The notes under the pieces were generated by a model. It was given only the letters and a program-made list of their open reading frames with translations, ran no database searches and was not told where the DNA came from. The translations under genes were made by a program, and so were the position numbers. A stretch of DNA of 64,000 bases. It comes from Desulfovibrio aminophilus DSM 12254 (lineage in GTDB: Bacteria; Desulfobacterota; Desulfovibrionia; Desulfovibrionales; Desulfovibrionaceae). The first letter of the stretch is position 1. Every line of letters starts with the position of its first letter. The stretch lies in NCBI RefSeq assembly GCF_000422565.1, contig NZ_AUMA01000015.1, forward strand, positions 1-64,000. The letters are read 5' to 3'. Shown in pieces: positions 34,247 to 42,138 of the stretch.

Positions 34247-34280
34247 AAAAGGCCCGCTCCGAAAGGAGCGGGCCTTTTTT
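34247..34280. terminator. Bidirectional terminator between dsrP and the GNAT gene
   Basis: AAAA, then GGCCCGCTCC-GAAA-GGAGCGGGCC, then TTTTTT. Ten-base-pair perfect stem with A-tract and T-tract, so it works for both convergent transcripts. Confidence 0.95.
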
Positions 34281-34311
34281 CGGTCATGGGAGTGATGATT
34301 TTTCCGGGGGC

Positions 34312-35100
34312 TCAGCCCTGGTCCAGGTCCACCAAATGCACGGGGTAGTCGCACTCGTGCCGATAGCCGAGCTTGAGCGCCAAGGCCAGGGATTCGGGAT
34401 TGGCCGCATCCCAGCCGGGGAAGATTCCCCGCTCGCGGCAGGCGAGGATGAGCCGGGCCGCGCAGGCCGCGGCCAAGCCCCGGCGGCGGTACCCGGGCAA
34501 CGTGGCGATCTCGATTTCGATGCCGTCGTCGAACACGGTGTACGACGACGCCCCGCACACCGGGCGGCCGTTGTCCAGAACCAGAAAACCGATGCCGCGC
34601 AGCGCGTAATCCTCCCAGGAGGTGAACTGGGAGCAGAAGTCGGCGGACCAAGGCTCCCGAAGCACGCATGCGTGGTGCTCCCGGCCTAGGGGCGCCAGTT
34701 CAAGCCCTTCGGGCAGTCGCGCGATGCAGGCCCGCAAACGTTCAGGGTCGAAGAACCCCCAGTCGTGCCTCAGGGCGTGGCGCAGGCTCCGCTGGAAACG
34801 GCCGGGATGCGCCGCCTCGATGAGCGCGGCCCAGTCCGGGGCCGGCGGGATCATGATGCAGAACGGCGTCGTGTAGGAGGCGGGCAGCGCGCGCACCATG
34901 CACCCGGCGTCCGGGGAGCGGCTGTCCCCGGCGAAGAGCGCGACATCACCGGTCAGGATGCGGGCGCAGGTGGGGTTCGGCAGGCGGTCGGCCCAAGCCT
35001 TGCCCATGTGCCCTTGCAGGCAGGTCCAGGTGAAGGTGTGCCGGTTTGCGGCGAAGAGCGGGGCGAGAGCGGGCAGGTCCGGCGGGTCGACCAGGAGCAT
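34312..35100 (-). CDS. GNAT-family N-acetyltransferase
   Basis: A 262-residue acetyltransferase of the GNAT fold. The acetyl-CoA-binding loop is in 'EIATLPGYRRRGLAAACAAR' (about residues 201-220), followed by 'ANPESLALALKLGY'. The N-terminal ~120 residues are a lineage-specific extension. Substrate unknown. Start at 35100 has GAGGGA upstream, and it lies 5 bases beyond the nrdG stop, so it is the last gene of the nrdD-nrdG-GNAT message. Confidence 0.85.
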   Translation of the reverse strand: MLLVDPPDLPALAPLFAANRHTFTWTCLQGHMGKAWADRLPNPTCARILTGDVALFAGDSRSPDAGCMVRALPASYTTPFCIMIPPAPDWAALIEAAHPGRFQRSLRHALRHDWGFFDPERLRACIARLPEGLELAPLGREHHACVLREPWSADFCSQFTSWEDYALRGIGFLVLDNGRPVCGASSYTVFDDGIEIEIATLPGYRRRGLAAACAARLILACRERGIFPGWDAANPESLALALKLGYRHECDYPVHLVDLDQG

Positions 35101-35105
35101 GTTGG

Positions 35106-35828
35106 TTATTCCCTCACCCCGACCGTGAATCCCGGCAGGATGCTCCGCATCCTTTCCAGGAGCTCTGCTGGCATGTGGGCCCGGCCCGAGGCGGACAGGG
35201 CCTCGTCCTCGCAGCCCGTGGGCTGGAAGGCCTGGATGATCCATTCGCCGCTCTTCAGGGGCGACAGTTCGCGGGCCAGGTCCAGGAGCTCGTCCTCCGA
35301 AAGAACGTCCGGATGCCAGGTGGTGCGGAGTTCGAGCGCGGCTGGACTCCGGCGCAGCAGCCCGAGGCTTTCCCAGGCGGCGTCCGCGCTGCCGTCCTGG
35401 CCCGTGATGCGGGCGTAGGCCGCGCGCGGGGCCTTCAGGTCGAGCCCGGCCCAGTCCACCAGCGGCAGGACGTGTTCCAGGGCCGCCGGGGCCATGCCCG
35501 AGGTGTGCAGGCCCACGCGGAAGCCCAGGCCGCGCGCTTCGCGCATGGCCTCCAGCAGGCCGGGCCAGAGTAGGGGCTCGCCGCCGGAAAAGACCACCGC
35601 ATCCAGCAGACCGCTACGGGTGCGCAGCCAGTCGAGGACGTGGCCCCAGGTCCGTTCGTCGGGGTCGCGCGCGCCCGCGTCGCGCAGGGCCGCGTTTTGG
35701 CAGTAGGGGCAGCGCCAGGGACAGCCGCGCAGAAAGACCACGGCGGCCAAAACGCCGCCGGGATAGTCCACGCTGCTGAGCGGCGTGACCCCGGCCACCG
35801 TCAGTCCGGCCGCCGGGGGGTGACTCAC
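35106..35828 (-). CDS. nrdG: Anaerobic ribonucleotide reductase activase
   Basis: A 240-residue radical SAM activase that generates the glycyl radical on NrdD. The radical SAM cluster is CPWRCPYC, and 'VVFSGGEPLLWPGL' is the SAM-binding GGE motif. It begins at a GTG that overlaps the nrdD stop (GTGA), giving coupled translation. It contains 'SSVDYPGGVLAAVVFLRGC', typical of the NrdG group from strict anaerobes. Confidence 0.92.
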   Translation of the reverse strand: MSHPPAAGLTVAGVTPLSSVDYPGGVLAAVVFLRGCPWRCPYCQNAALRDAGARDPDERTWGHVLDWLRTRSGLLDAVVFSGGEPLLWPGLLEAMREARGLGFRVGLHTSGMAPAALEHVLPLVDWAGLDLKAPRAAYARITGQDGSADAAWESLGLLRRSPAALELRTTWHPDVLSEDELLDLARELSPLKSGEWIIQAFQPTGCEDEALSASGRAHMPAELLERMRSILPGFTVGVRE

Positions 35829-38014
35829 GCAAGGGCCTCCTGGGCGGGCTCGTTGAAGCAGACCCGCTCGTCGTACTCGCCCTTCTTGCCGATGTTGAAG
35901 GCCGAGCGCGGCCGGTAGTAGCCCATCACCCGGGTCCATATCTCGCAGGGCTGGATCGTGCCCGCGGCCTTGCAGGTGGGGCAGGTCTCCTGCTCCCCGT
36001 TCAGGTAGCCGTGGGAGGGGCAGATGGAGAAGGTCGGCGTGATCGTGATGTAGGGCAGGGCGAAGCGCGCCAGGGACTTGCGCACCAGGGCCTTGCAGGC
36101 CGCCGCGCTGGAGATCCGCTCACCCATGTAGAGGTGCAGCACCGTGCCGCCGGTGTACTTGCGCTGGAGCGTCTCCTGGCGGGACAGGGCCTCGAAGGGA
36201 TCGTCGGTGAAACCCACGGGCAGCTGGCTGGAGTTGGTGTAGTAGGGCTGGTCCTCGGTTCCGGCCTGGAGGATGTCCGGGTAGCGGCGGCGGTCCTCCT
36301 TGGCGAAGCGGTAGGTGGTGCCCTCGGCCGGGGTGGCCTCCAGGTTGAAGAGGTGTCCGGTCTCCTCCTGGAAGGTGGTGATCCGCGCCCGCACGTGATC
36401 CAGGAAGCGCACGGCCATTTCGTAGCCCGCCTCGGTGGTGATGTCCTCGGCGTCGTCGGTGAAGTTGCGGACCATCTCGTTCACGCCGTTGATGCCGATG
36501 GTCGAGAAGTGGTTGCGCAGCGAACCCAGGTAGCGCTTGGTGTAGGGGAAGAGCCCGGCGTCCATGCGGCGCTGGATCTCCTTGCGCTTGATCTCCAGGC
36601 TCACGCGGGAGGTTTCCAGCAGGGCGTCCAGGGCGGCGTAGAGGCCCACGCGGTCGCCCTTGTGGCGGTAGCCCAGGCGCGCGCAGTTGATCGTGACCAC
36701 GCCCAGGGAGCCGGTCTGCTCGGCGCTGCCGAAGAGGCCGTTGCCGCGCTTGAGGAGTTCGCGCAGGTCGAGCTGGAGGCGGCAGCACATGGAGCGGACC
36801 ATGTTCGGCTCCAGGTCGGAGTTCACGAAGTTCTGGAAGTAGGGCAGGCCGTACTTGGCGGTCATCTCGAAGAGCAGGTCGACGTTGGGCCCGTCCCAGG
36901 GGAAGTCCTTGGTGATGTTGTATGTCGGGATGGGGAAGGTGAAGACCCGGCCCTTGGCGTCGCCCGCGGTCATGACTTCGATGTAGGCCCGGTTGATCAT
37001 GTCCATCTCGGGCTGGAGATCGCCGTAGGTGAAGGGCATCTCCTGGCCGCCGATGACCGGGTGCTGGTCCTTGAGGTCGTCGGGACAGGTCCAGTCGAAG
37101 GTCAGGTTGGTGAACGGGGTCTGGGTGCCCCAGCGCGAGGGCACGTTCAGGTTGTAGATCAGCTCCTGGATGCACTGGAGCACGTCGTCATAGGGCAGTT
37201 TGTCCTTGCGCAGGAAGGGGGCCATGTAGGTGTCGAAGGAGCTGAAGGCCTGGGCCCCGGCCCATTCGTTCTGGAGCGTGCCGAGGAAGTTGACGATCTG
37301 GCCCACGGCGCTGGAGAGGTGCCGGGGCGCGGTGGCCTCCACCTTGCCGGGCACGCCGTTGAGTCCCTCGGTGAGCAGGGTGCGCAGGGACCAGCCCGCG
37401 CAGTAGCCGGAGAGCATGTCCAGGTCGTGGATGTGCAGGTCGCCGTCGCGGTGGGCCCGGCCGACCTCCGGGGGATAGACGTGGTTCAGCCAGTAGTTGG
37501 CCGTGACCTTGCCGGAGACGTTCAGGATCAGCCCGCCCAGGGAATAGCCCTGGTTGGCGTTGGCGTTCACGCGCCAGTCGTGGCGGTCGAGATATTCGTT
37601 CACCGAGGCGGCCACGTCCACCACGGTCTTCTTGTCCTGGCGCAGCTTGGCTCGCTGCTCGCGATAGACGCTGTAGGAGCGCATGGTCTTGAAGTGGTTG
37701 GCCGAGATGAGGGCCTGCTCCACGGCGTCCTGGATGCGCTCGATGTCCGGCGTGCCGCCCGCGTAGCGGTGGGAGAGCACCTTGACCACCTGCGCGGTGA
37801 GCAGCCGGGCCTCGTCCTCGGCGAACTCGCCGGTGGCCGCGCCCGCGCGGCGGATGGCCGAGACGATCTTGTCGGCGTTGAAGGGGATCACCGAGCCGTT
37901 GCGCTTGCGGACGTGGGTGGGCGGGGTCACCGGGCGCAGGGGCACGAGCCCGGCCGCGCGGACGGCTTCGAGGTTGGGGGTGTCGGAGGCGAGGATTTCA
38001 GCGGATTGCGGCAT
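35825..38014 (-). CDS. nrdD: Anaerobic (class III) ribonucleoside-triphosphate reductase
   Basis: A 729-residue oxygen-sensitive reductase that makes dNTPs. An N-terminal ATP-cone (about 35-125, 'VRKRNGSVIPFNADKIVSAI') gives allosteric control; the large barrel follows. The C-terminal zinc site is built by CPSHGYLNGEQETCPTC, and the glycyl-radical glycine is in 'RVMGYYRPRSAFNIG'. Start at 38014 has TGGAG upstream; the frame upstream to 38305 crosses the riboswitch and is not coding. Expression is predicted to be controlled by the cobalamin riboswitch at 38194-38376. Confidence 0.95.
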   Translation of the reverse strand: MPQSAEILASDTPNLEAVRAAGLVPLRPVTPPTHVRKRNGSVIPFNADKIVSAIRRAGAATGEFAEDEARLLTAQVVKVLSHRYAGGTPDIERIQDAVEQALISANHFKTMRSYSVYREQRAKLRQDKKTVVDVAASVNEYLDRHDWRVNANANQGYSLGGLILNVSGKVTANYWLNHVYPPEVGRAHRDGDLHIHDLDMLSGYCAGWSLRTLLTEGLNGVPGKVEATAPRHLSSAVGQIVNFLGTLQNEWAGAQAFSSFDTYMAPFLRKDKLPYDDVLQCIQELIYNLNVPSRWGTQTPFTNLTFDWTCPDDLKDQHPVIGGQEMPFTYGDLQPEMDMINRAYIEVMTAGDAKGRVFTFPIPTYNITKDFPWDGPNVDLLFEMTAKYGLPYFQNFVNSDLEPNMVRSMCCRLQLDLRELLKRGNGLFGSAEQTGSLGVVTINCARLGYRHKGDRVGLYAALDALLETSRVSLEIKRKEIQRRMDAGLFPYTKRYLGSLRNHFSTIGINGVNEMVRNFTDDAEDITTEAGYEMAVRFLDHVRARITTFQEETGHLFNLEATPAEGTTYRFAKEDRRRYPDILQAGTEDQPYYTNSSQLPVGFTDDPFEALSRQETLQRKYTGGTVLHLYMGERISSAAACKALVRKSLARFALPYITITPTFSICPSHGYLNGEQETCPTCKAAGTIQPCEIWTRVMGYYRPRSAFNIGKKGEYDERVCFNEPAQEALA

Positions 38015-38193
38015 TCGTACAGCTCCAAGTTGTTCGTGCGATGAGGATGCCTGTTCGTGTCGGTCGGCGGACCGGGCGCGGACTCGGCCGGAAGGTCGGA
38101 GGAGGTGACGGAGGGTGGCCGCCGGAAGCGGTTCGTCCGCCGCAACGCCCCCTCGGGCCTTCGCGCCGCGCCGTCCGCGCCGGGCGCGAACGG

Positions 38194-38376
38194 AAACCGG
38201 CAGGTCTTCGGACTCGCGGGCGTTGCGGCCTTCCGCCGCCTTCCTCCTCCCCGGACTTCCCGGCCAAGGCCAGTGTCGTTCGAGCGGGGAGTCGTTCCCG
38301 TTCACCGCTGCGGGGCAGTCCCGGAGTTGCGCCGGGTTCCCTTTTCACCCGGAGGTCATCCGGGCACCGATTCGGA
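38194..38376 (-). promoter_or_regulatory. Cobalamin (B12) riboswitch upstream of nrdDG
   Basis: On the minus strand the landmarks appear in the right order: GGTGCCCGGAT at the 5' end, GAAAAGGGAACCCGGCGCAA, the B12 box region ACTGCCCCGCAGCGGTGA, CACTGGCC, GGGAAG and, at the 3' end, GAGTCCGAAGACCTGCCGG. These are the conserved elements of the cobalamin riboswitch. It lies 180 bases before nrdD, in the leader. Binding of adenosylcobalamin is expected to turn nrdDG off. Confidence 0.92.
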
Positions 38377-38654
38377 TCGCAGTATGGAAGGAGACGTGGT
38401 TTTTGTCAACTGAGACTGGTTCCTAACTAATTATTTAACATGCTTATATTATAGAATTAATTTTTATCACCAGAGCAGTGGAAAAGCCCCTCCGAGCGGC
38501 TCGGCTCCTGGCTTGTCGGACTTCACGGTTGCGGGCCGCAAATTTTCTAGAGAAAATTTGGAAATCGATACGGAGGCTCGTGGAGGCGATATTCCGGAGC
38601 GGACGGCGGCGGCATTGTTGCTACGAATTTAAAATTCGTATACGAAAATTGCGC
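38377..38654. promoter_or_regulatory. AT-rich divergent control region with two perfect palindromes
   Basis: An AT-rich stretch between nrdD and the hydrogenase protease. It holds a 20-base palindrome (38540-38559, AAATTTTCT-AG-AGAAAATTT) and a 19-base one (38622-38640, TACGAATTT-A-AAATTCGTA) followed by a third TACGAA half-site. TATTAT/TATAGA motifs near 38447-38455 could be -10 elements for either direction. Confidence 0.5.
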
Positions 38655-39176
38655 ATGAAAAACACAAATAATCGTATCCTGGTGCTGGGAGTGGGCAACA
38701 TCCTGCGCAGCGACGAAGGGGTGGGCGTGCGCGCCGTGGAGAAGCTGGCGCGGGAGTATGTCTTCTCGGAGAACGTGACGCTTCTGGACGGCGGCACCCA
38801 GGGCATGCTGCTCATGGGCCCGATCATGGAGGCCGACGTTCTGGTGGTGGCCGACGCCGTGCTCGGCGGCGGGGAGCCCGGCTCCATCTACCGGCTCACG
38901 GGCGCGGACCTGCCGCTGCGCATCGATCCGGGCAAATCCCCGCACCAAGCCGATCTCCTGGACACCCTGACCTACTGCGACGTGCTCGGCGCGCTGCCGG
39001 AGCTGGTGGTCCTGGGCGTGGAGCCCCAGGACATGGACGGCGTGGGCCTGGAACTGACGCCCGTGGTGGCCCGTCGGCTGCCGGACCTAGTCCGTCTTCT
39101 GCTGCGCGAGATCGAGCGCCTGGGCGGGGCCTGGTCCCCGGCGGAGCGCGATGCCGAGGCCTTGGGCGCGGGCTGA
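38655..39176 (+). CDS. [NiFe]-hydrogenase maturation protease, HyaD/HycI type
   Basis: A 173-residue endopeptidase that trims the C-terminus of a [NiFe]-hydrogenase large subunit after nickel insertion. 'ILVLGVGNILRSDEGVGVRA' holds the nickel-sensing glutamate, and 'ADVLVVADAVLGGGEPGSIY' the conserved aspartate. No hydrogenase structural gene is in the window, so it is orphaned here. The ATG at 38655 lacks a clear Shine-Dalgarno; the open frame upstream runs through AT-rich palindromes and is not family-like. Confidence 0.87.
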   Translation: MKNTNNRILVLGVGNILRSDEGVGVRAVEKLAREYVFSENVTLLDGGTQGMLLMGPIMEADVLVVADAVLGGGEPGSIYRLTGADLPLRIDPGKSPHQADLLDTLTYCDVLGALPELVVLGVEPQDMDGVGLELTPVVARRLPDLVRLLLREIERLGGAWSPAERDAEALGAG

Positions 39177-39208
39177 TGATCCGGTCCCGCCGAGACTGGT
39201 TGCACAAA

Positions 39209-39239
39209 TAAGAAGGGGCCCTTTTGGGGCCCCTTCTTA
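39209..39239 (-). terminator. Hairpin terminator, leftward
   Basis: Stem TAAGAAGGGGCCC / GGGCCCCTTCTTA with a five-base loop. Minus-strand continuation TTTG is U-rich; the plus strand has none. It could also protect the 3' end of the hydrogenase protease message. Confidence 0.7.
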
Positions 39240-39305
39240 CGGAGAGAGAGGAGTTTGGGAAGGAAACGTGTGACTGGGTGAGGCTCGCTGTGCTGTGCCT
39301 GTTGA
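39209..39305 (-). ncRNA. Candidate sigma-54-dependent small RNA, about 100 nt
   Basis: No gene is annotated between the hydrogenase protease and the nucleoside-recognition gene, yet a sigma-54 promoter (39314-39332) fires leftward into a segment ending in a 13-base-pair hairpin (39209-39239) followed by TTTG. The intervening RNA is C/U-rich and unstructured, with CUCCUCUCUCUCC and UUUCCUUCCC, which are complementary to Shine-Dalgarno sequences, as in many base-pairing sRNAs. This is prediction only; the start (near 39303-39306) and end are estimates. Confidence 0.5.
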
Positions 39306-39313
39306 TTCGAAGA

Positions 39314-39332
39314 TATGCGAGTCCCGTGCCAA
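39314..39332 (-). promoter_or_regulatory. Sigma-54 promoter of the candidate small RNA
   Basis: Minus strand TTGGCACGGGACTCGCATA has TGGCAC, then GC exactly 10 bases after GG. It points away from any neighbouring gene start. Confidence 0.65.
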
Positions 39333-39397
39333 AATATGCTAAACACTGGAATAATTGGATTTCACAAATTATTGTGTGTTGCCGACCTGCGCTGTGC

Positions 39398-39445
39398 GTG
39401 CAATGTGCTGCACAAGTGTTGCACTTGTGTCTGCACATATGTGCA
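39398..39445. promoter_or_regulatory. Cluster of TGCACA palindromes upstream of the small-RNA promoter
   Basis: GCAATGTGC (39400-39408), CACAAGTG-TTG-CACTTGTG (39411-39429) and the perfect TGCACATATGTGCA (39432-39445). They sit about 70-115 bases upstream of the -24 element, as enhancer sites of a sigma-54 activator do. Confidence 0.5.
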
Positions 39446-39479
39446 ACCGGATCGGCTTCATTGCACGGACGACGGGCCG

Positions 39480-40436
39480 TCAACCCAGGAGGGCGTAGAG
39501 CGCGGCCACCAGGGCCAGGGTCGCGGCGCGCAGGGCCTGGTTGTGCAGGATGAGGCGCACGGCCAGGCGGGTCTTGAAGATTCCGGCGTAGTAGGGGAAC
39601 TGGTGGCGCACCGCGCGCATGGGCGTGGAGAGGATGGCTCCCACCAGGAGCGCCAGGACCATCTCCTTGACGCTCAGGGCCCCGGCGGTGAGCAGGGCCC
39701 CGGCCGCGGCGAAGCCCGCCGTGGTCTCCGCCGCCAGTTGGAAGGCCACCACGCCCACGGCCTCGGGCGGCAGCCAGGAGAGCAGCGCGCTGTGGCTCAT
39801 GGCCGACTCGACCATGTCGAACACTCCCCAACGCTTGAGGAAGAAGAACAGCGTGTAGACCGGCACGGTGATGAAGATGAGCCGGGGCAGGCGCTTCTTG
39901 AAGCGCTCCACTGTCTTGCGCAGGGCCGGTCCCAGGCCCTTGAAGCCGCCGTCGTTGAGCAGGCAGACCACACAGCCCTCGGGCAGGGGGGGCAGGGTGA
40001 GCCGTCCCCAACCCACGATGACCGCCGTGCGGATGAGCGCCGAGAGCACGGTCAGGCCCACGTAGACGAAGGCCGCCTCGCGCAGGAAGGGCACGGCCAG
40101 GGCCAGCACCGTGGGCAGGTGCAGGAAGTTGGTGGGCAGGCTGTTGAAGAGGTTGGAGAGAATCACCTCCCGCTCGTTCATCTTGCCCTGCTCGTAGGCT
40201 TCCGCCAGCATGGAGTTGGCCGCCGCGCCGGAGAAGAAGGCCATGCTGAAGCTGGCCCCGGAGATGTCCTGGAGCCGGGCCAGACGGATGAGCGGCGCGG
40301 CCACCTTGGCCACGGCCCGGGTCCAGTTCAGGGACTCGATGAGGTTGCCCACGAAGAGACCCACGCTCACCGCGGCGCAGAGGCGGAGGAGCGGCCAGGC
40401 CAGCCCGTTCCAGAGGACGTGTGCGTTCAGTTCCAT
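39480..40436 (-). CDS. Nucleoside-recognition (Gate) domain membrane protein
   Basis: A 318-residue membrane protein with about eight helices and two Gate-type segments ('GASFSMAFFSGAAANSMLAE' and 'AFQLAAETTAGFAAAGALLT'), related to SpmA/SpmB and nucleoside transporters. Function is not established. It starts 10 bases beyond the panB stop and is probably translated from the panB message. Confidence 0.82.
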   Translation of the reverse strand: MELNAHVLWNGLAWPLLRLCAAVSVGLFVGNLIESLNWTRAVAKVAAPLIRLARLQDISGASFSMAFFSGAAANSMLAEAYEQGKMNEREVILSNLFNSLPTNFLHLPTVLALAVPFLREAAFVYVGLTVLSALIRTAVIVGWGRLTLPPLPEGCVVCLLNDGGFKGLGPALRKTVERFKKRLPRLIFITVPVYTLFFFLKRWGVFDMVESAMSHSALLSWLPPEAVGVVAFQLAAETTAGFAAAGALLTAGALSVKEMVLALLVGAILSTPMRAVRHQFPYYAGIFKTRLAVRLILHNQALRAATLALVAALYALLG

Positions 40437-40446
40437 GCGCGGCGGG

Positions 40447-41280
40447 TCAGTCCGTGAGCCGTTCCAGCTCCTTGGGGTCCATGCCGGTGGTCTGCTCCGG
40501 GCCCGGGAAGGCTCCCCGGCGGACCTCCTCGGCGTAGGCCCGCACGGCCTCCACCGCCGGCCCGAAGAGCTGGGCGTACTGTTTGACGAACTTGGGCACG
40601 AAGCGGTCGAACAGGCCGAGCAGGTCGTGGAAGACCAGAACCTGGCCGTCGGTGTCCGGACCCGCGCCGATGCCGATGGTCGGGACGGGCACGGCCTCGG
40701 TGATCCGCGCGGCCACCTCCCGGGGCATGGCCTCCAGGGTCAGGGCGAAGCAGCCCGCGTCGGCCAGGGCTCGGGCGTCCTCCAGGAGGATGCGCGCGGC
40801 CTCGGCGGTCTTGCCCTGGGCCTTGAATCCGCCGAAACCGGCGACGTGCTGGGGCGTGAGTCCGATGTGCCCCACCACCGGGATGCCCGAGGCGACGATG
40901 CCCCGCACCTGGGGCAGCACGGCCCGCCCGCCCTCCAGCTTCACGGCCCGGGTGTTTCCTTCCTTGAGGAAGCGCCCGGCGTTCAGCACGGCCTGCTCCA
41001 CTCCCGCATGGTAGGACAGGAAGGGCATGTCGCCCACCAGCAGGGCGTGGCGCACGGCGCGCGCGGTGCAGCGGCAGTGATGGAGCATGTCCTCCATGGT
41101 CACGCCCAGGGTGTCGGGCAGGCCCATGACGACCATGCCCAGGGAGTCGCCCACGAGCACGAGGTCCGGCTCGGCGGCGTCCGCGATGCAGCCGGTGGCG
41201 TAGTCGTAGGCGGTGACGGCGACGATTTTCTCGCGGCCCTTGAGGGCCTGGATGTCGGGTGCGGTGAGTTGCTTGGACAT
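40447..41280 (-). CDS. panB: 3-methyl-2-oxobutanoate hydroxymethyltransferase
   Basis: A 277-residue PanB, the first enzyme of pantothenate synthesis, which transfers a hydroxymethyl group from methylene-THF to 2-oxoisovalerate. 'VAVTAYDYATGCIADAA', the metal-site 'LVGDSLGMVVMG' and 'VVGHIGLTPQHV' followed by the catalytic glutamate in 'ALTLEAMPREVA' are all present. Length is normal. Start has AAGGAG. Confidence 0.95.
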   Translation of the reverse strand: MSKQLTAPDIQALKGREKIVAVTAYDYATGCIADAAEPDLVLVGDSLGMVVMGLPDTLGVTMEDMLHHCRCTARAVRHALLVGDMPFLSYHAGVEQAVLNAGRFLKEGNTRAVKLEGGRAVLPQVRGIVASGIPVVGHIGLTPQHVAGFGGFKAQGKTAEAARILLEDARALADAGCFALTLEAMPREVAARITEAVPVPTIGIGAGPDTDGQVLVFHDLLGLFDRFVPKFVKQYAQLFGPAVEAVRAYAEEVRRGAFPGPEQTTGMDPKELERLTD

Positions 41281-41359
41281 GTGGCGTTCTCCTTCGGCCT
41301 GAAGGCCGGACCCGAAGCGTAGGTCCTGGGAAACCCCGCGTCAAGCGGGCGGAGGGCGC

Positions 41360-41390
41360 AAAAAAGGCCCGAACGCCGCGCGTCCGAGCC
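41360..41390 (-). terminator. Terminator after the CI/S24-like gene
   Basis: Minus strand GGCTCGGACGC-GCG-GCGTTCGGGCC followed by TTTTTT; 11-base-pair stem including two G-T pairs, 28 bases past the stop. Confidence 0.8.
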
Positions 41391-41418
41391 TGTGGGGGCT
41401 GGGAAACAGCCCTGAAGG

Positions 41419-42138
41419 TCACATGGGGGTGATGTTCTGGAGCACCCAGGCCACGCGGCCCACGATGCGGTCCTTCATGTCTCCCGCCGGGATGACGATG
41501 TCGGAATAGTCCTTCTCGGCGCGCAGGACGTACTCGCCGTTCTGGAAGTAGACCCGCCGGACGAGCAGGCCCTGCTTGGGGAAGTAGACGGCGCTGAAGT
41601 CGCCGTCCGGGCACTGCTTCTGGGCCGTGTCGATGCCCACGAAGGCGCCCCGGCAGATGATCGGCTCCATGCCGGTGGAGTCCATCTTGATGACCACGAG
41701 GCTGTCGCGGTGGAAGCTCTCGGGAATGGCCAGGTCGTCAACGGGCATGGGCTCCCAGGTCGGGCCGCCGTCCTTGGGCGCGGCCATGGAGCAGACCGGC
41801 ACAACGCGGCTGCGGGAATGGGGCTTGCCGTAGGGAGCGGGAGCTTCGCGCAGCAGGGTGTCGGCGGCCACCTTGCCGCGGGTGGGGTTCAGGTAGACCG
41901 GTTCCGTGCCCTGGGCCAGCCAGTCGGGCGAGAGCCCGTGGCTGCGGAAGAGCTTGAGGAACCAGTCGGCGGGCACCGAGCAGCGGCGCTTGGCGTCCGA
42001 TATGCTCGACTGCCGGACGTCCAGAACCTCCGCCAGCTGCACCTGGGTCCGCGCCCCGGTGGCCTTCTTGATGCGTTCGAGAACCTCGTTGAACCAGCGC
42101 TCGAGGTTTTCGTCGCACTTCTTCTTGTTCTTGGGCAT
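41419..42138 (-). CDS. CI-like repressor with S24 domain lacking catalytic residues
   Basis: A 239-residue protein with a CI-type helix-turn-helix (about 25-75, 'RTQVQLAEVLDVRQSSISDA') and a C-terminal S24/LexA-like domain (about 110-235). The usual SMxP motif reads G156-M-E-P (in KMDSTGMEP), and the lysine position reads LLVRRVYF. Both serine and lysine of the self-cleavage dyad therefore seem absent, so it probably acts as a stable repressor. It resembles phage repressors, but no phage genes are nearby. Start at 42138 has AAGGGAG. Confidence 0.82.
   Translation of the reverse strand: MPKNKKKCDENLERWFNEVLERIKKATGARTQVQLAEVLDVRQSSISDAKRRCSVPADWFLKLFRSHGLSPDWLAQGTEPVYLNPTRGKVAADTLLREAPAPYGKPHSRSRVVPVCSMAAPKDGGPTWEPMPVDDLAIPESFHRDSLVVIKMDSTGMEPIICRGAFVGIDTAQKQCPDGDFSAVYFPKQGLLVRRVYFQNGEYVLRAEKDYSDIVIPAGDMKDRIVGRVAWVLQNITPM

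Noticed and set aside
35106-35939. Longer nrdG starting at 35939
   Set aside because: The extra N-terminus is antisense-like nonsense inside nrdD; the coupled GTG at 35828 fits the family.
38015-38305. N-terminal extension of nrdD
   Set aside because: The frame crosses the cobalamin riboswitch and encodes arginine-rich sequence unlike NrdD.
39398-39445. Short repeats as a CRISPR array
   Set aside because: Repeats are overlapping palindromes of varied length without regular spacers.
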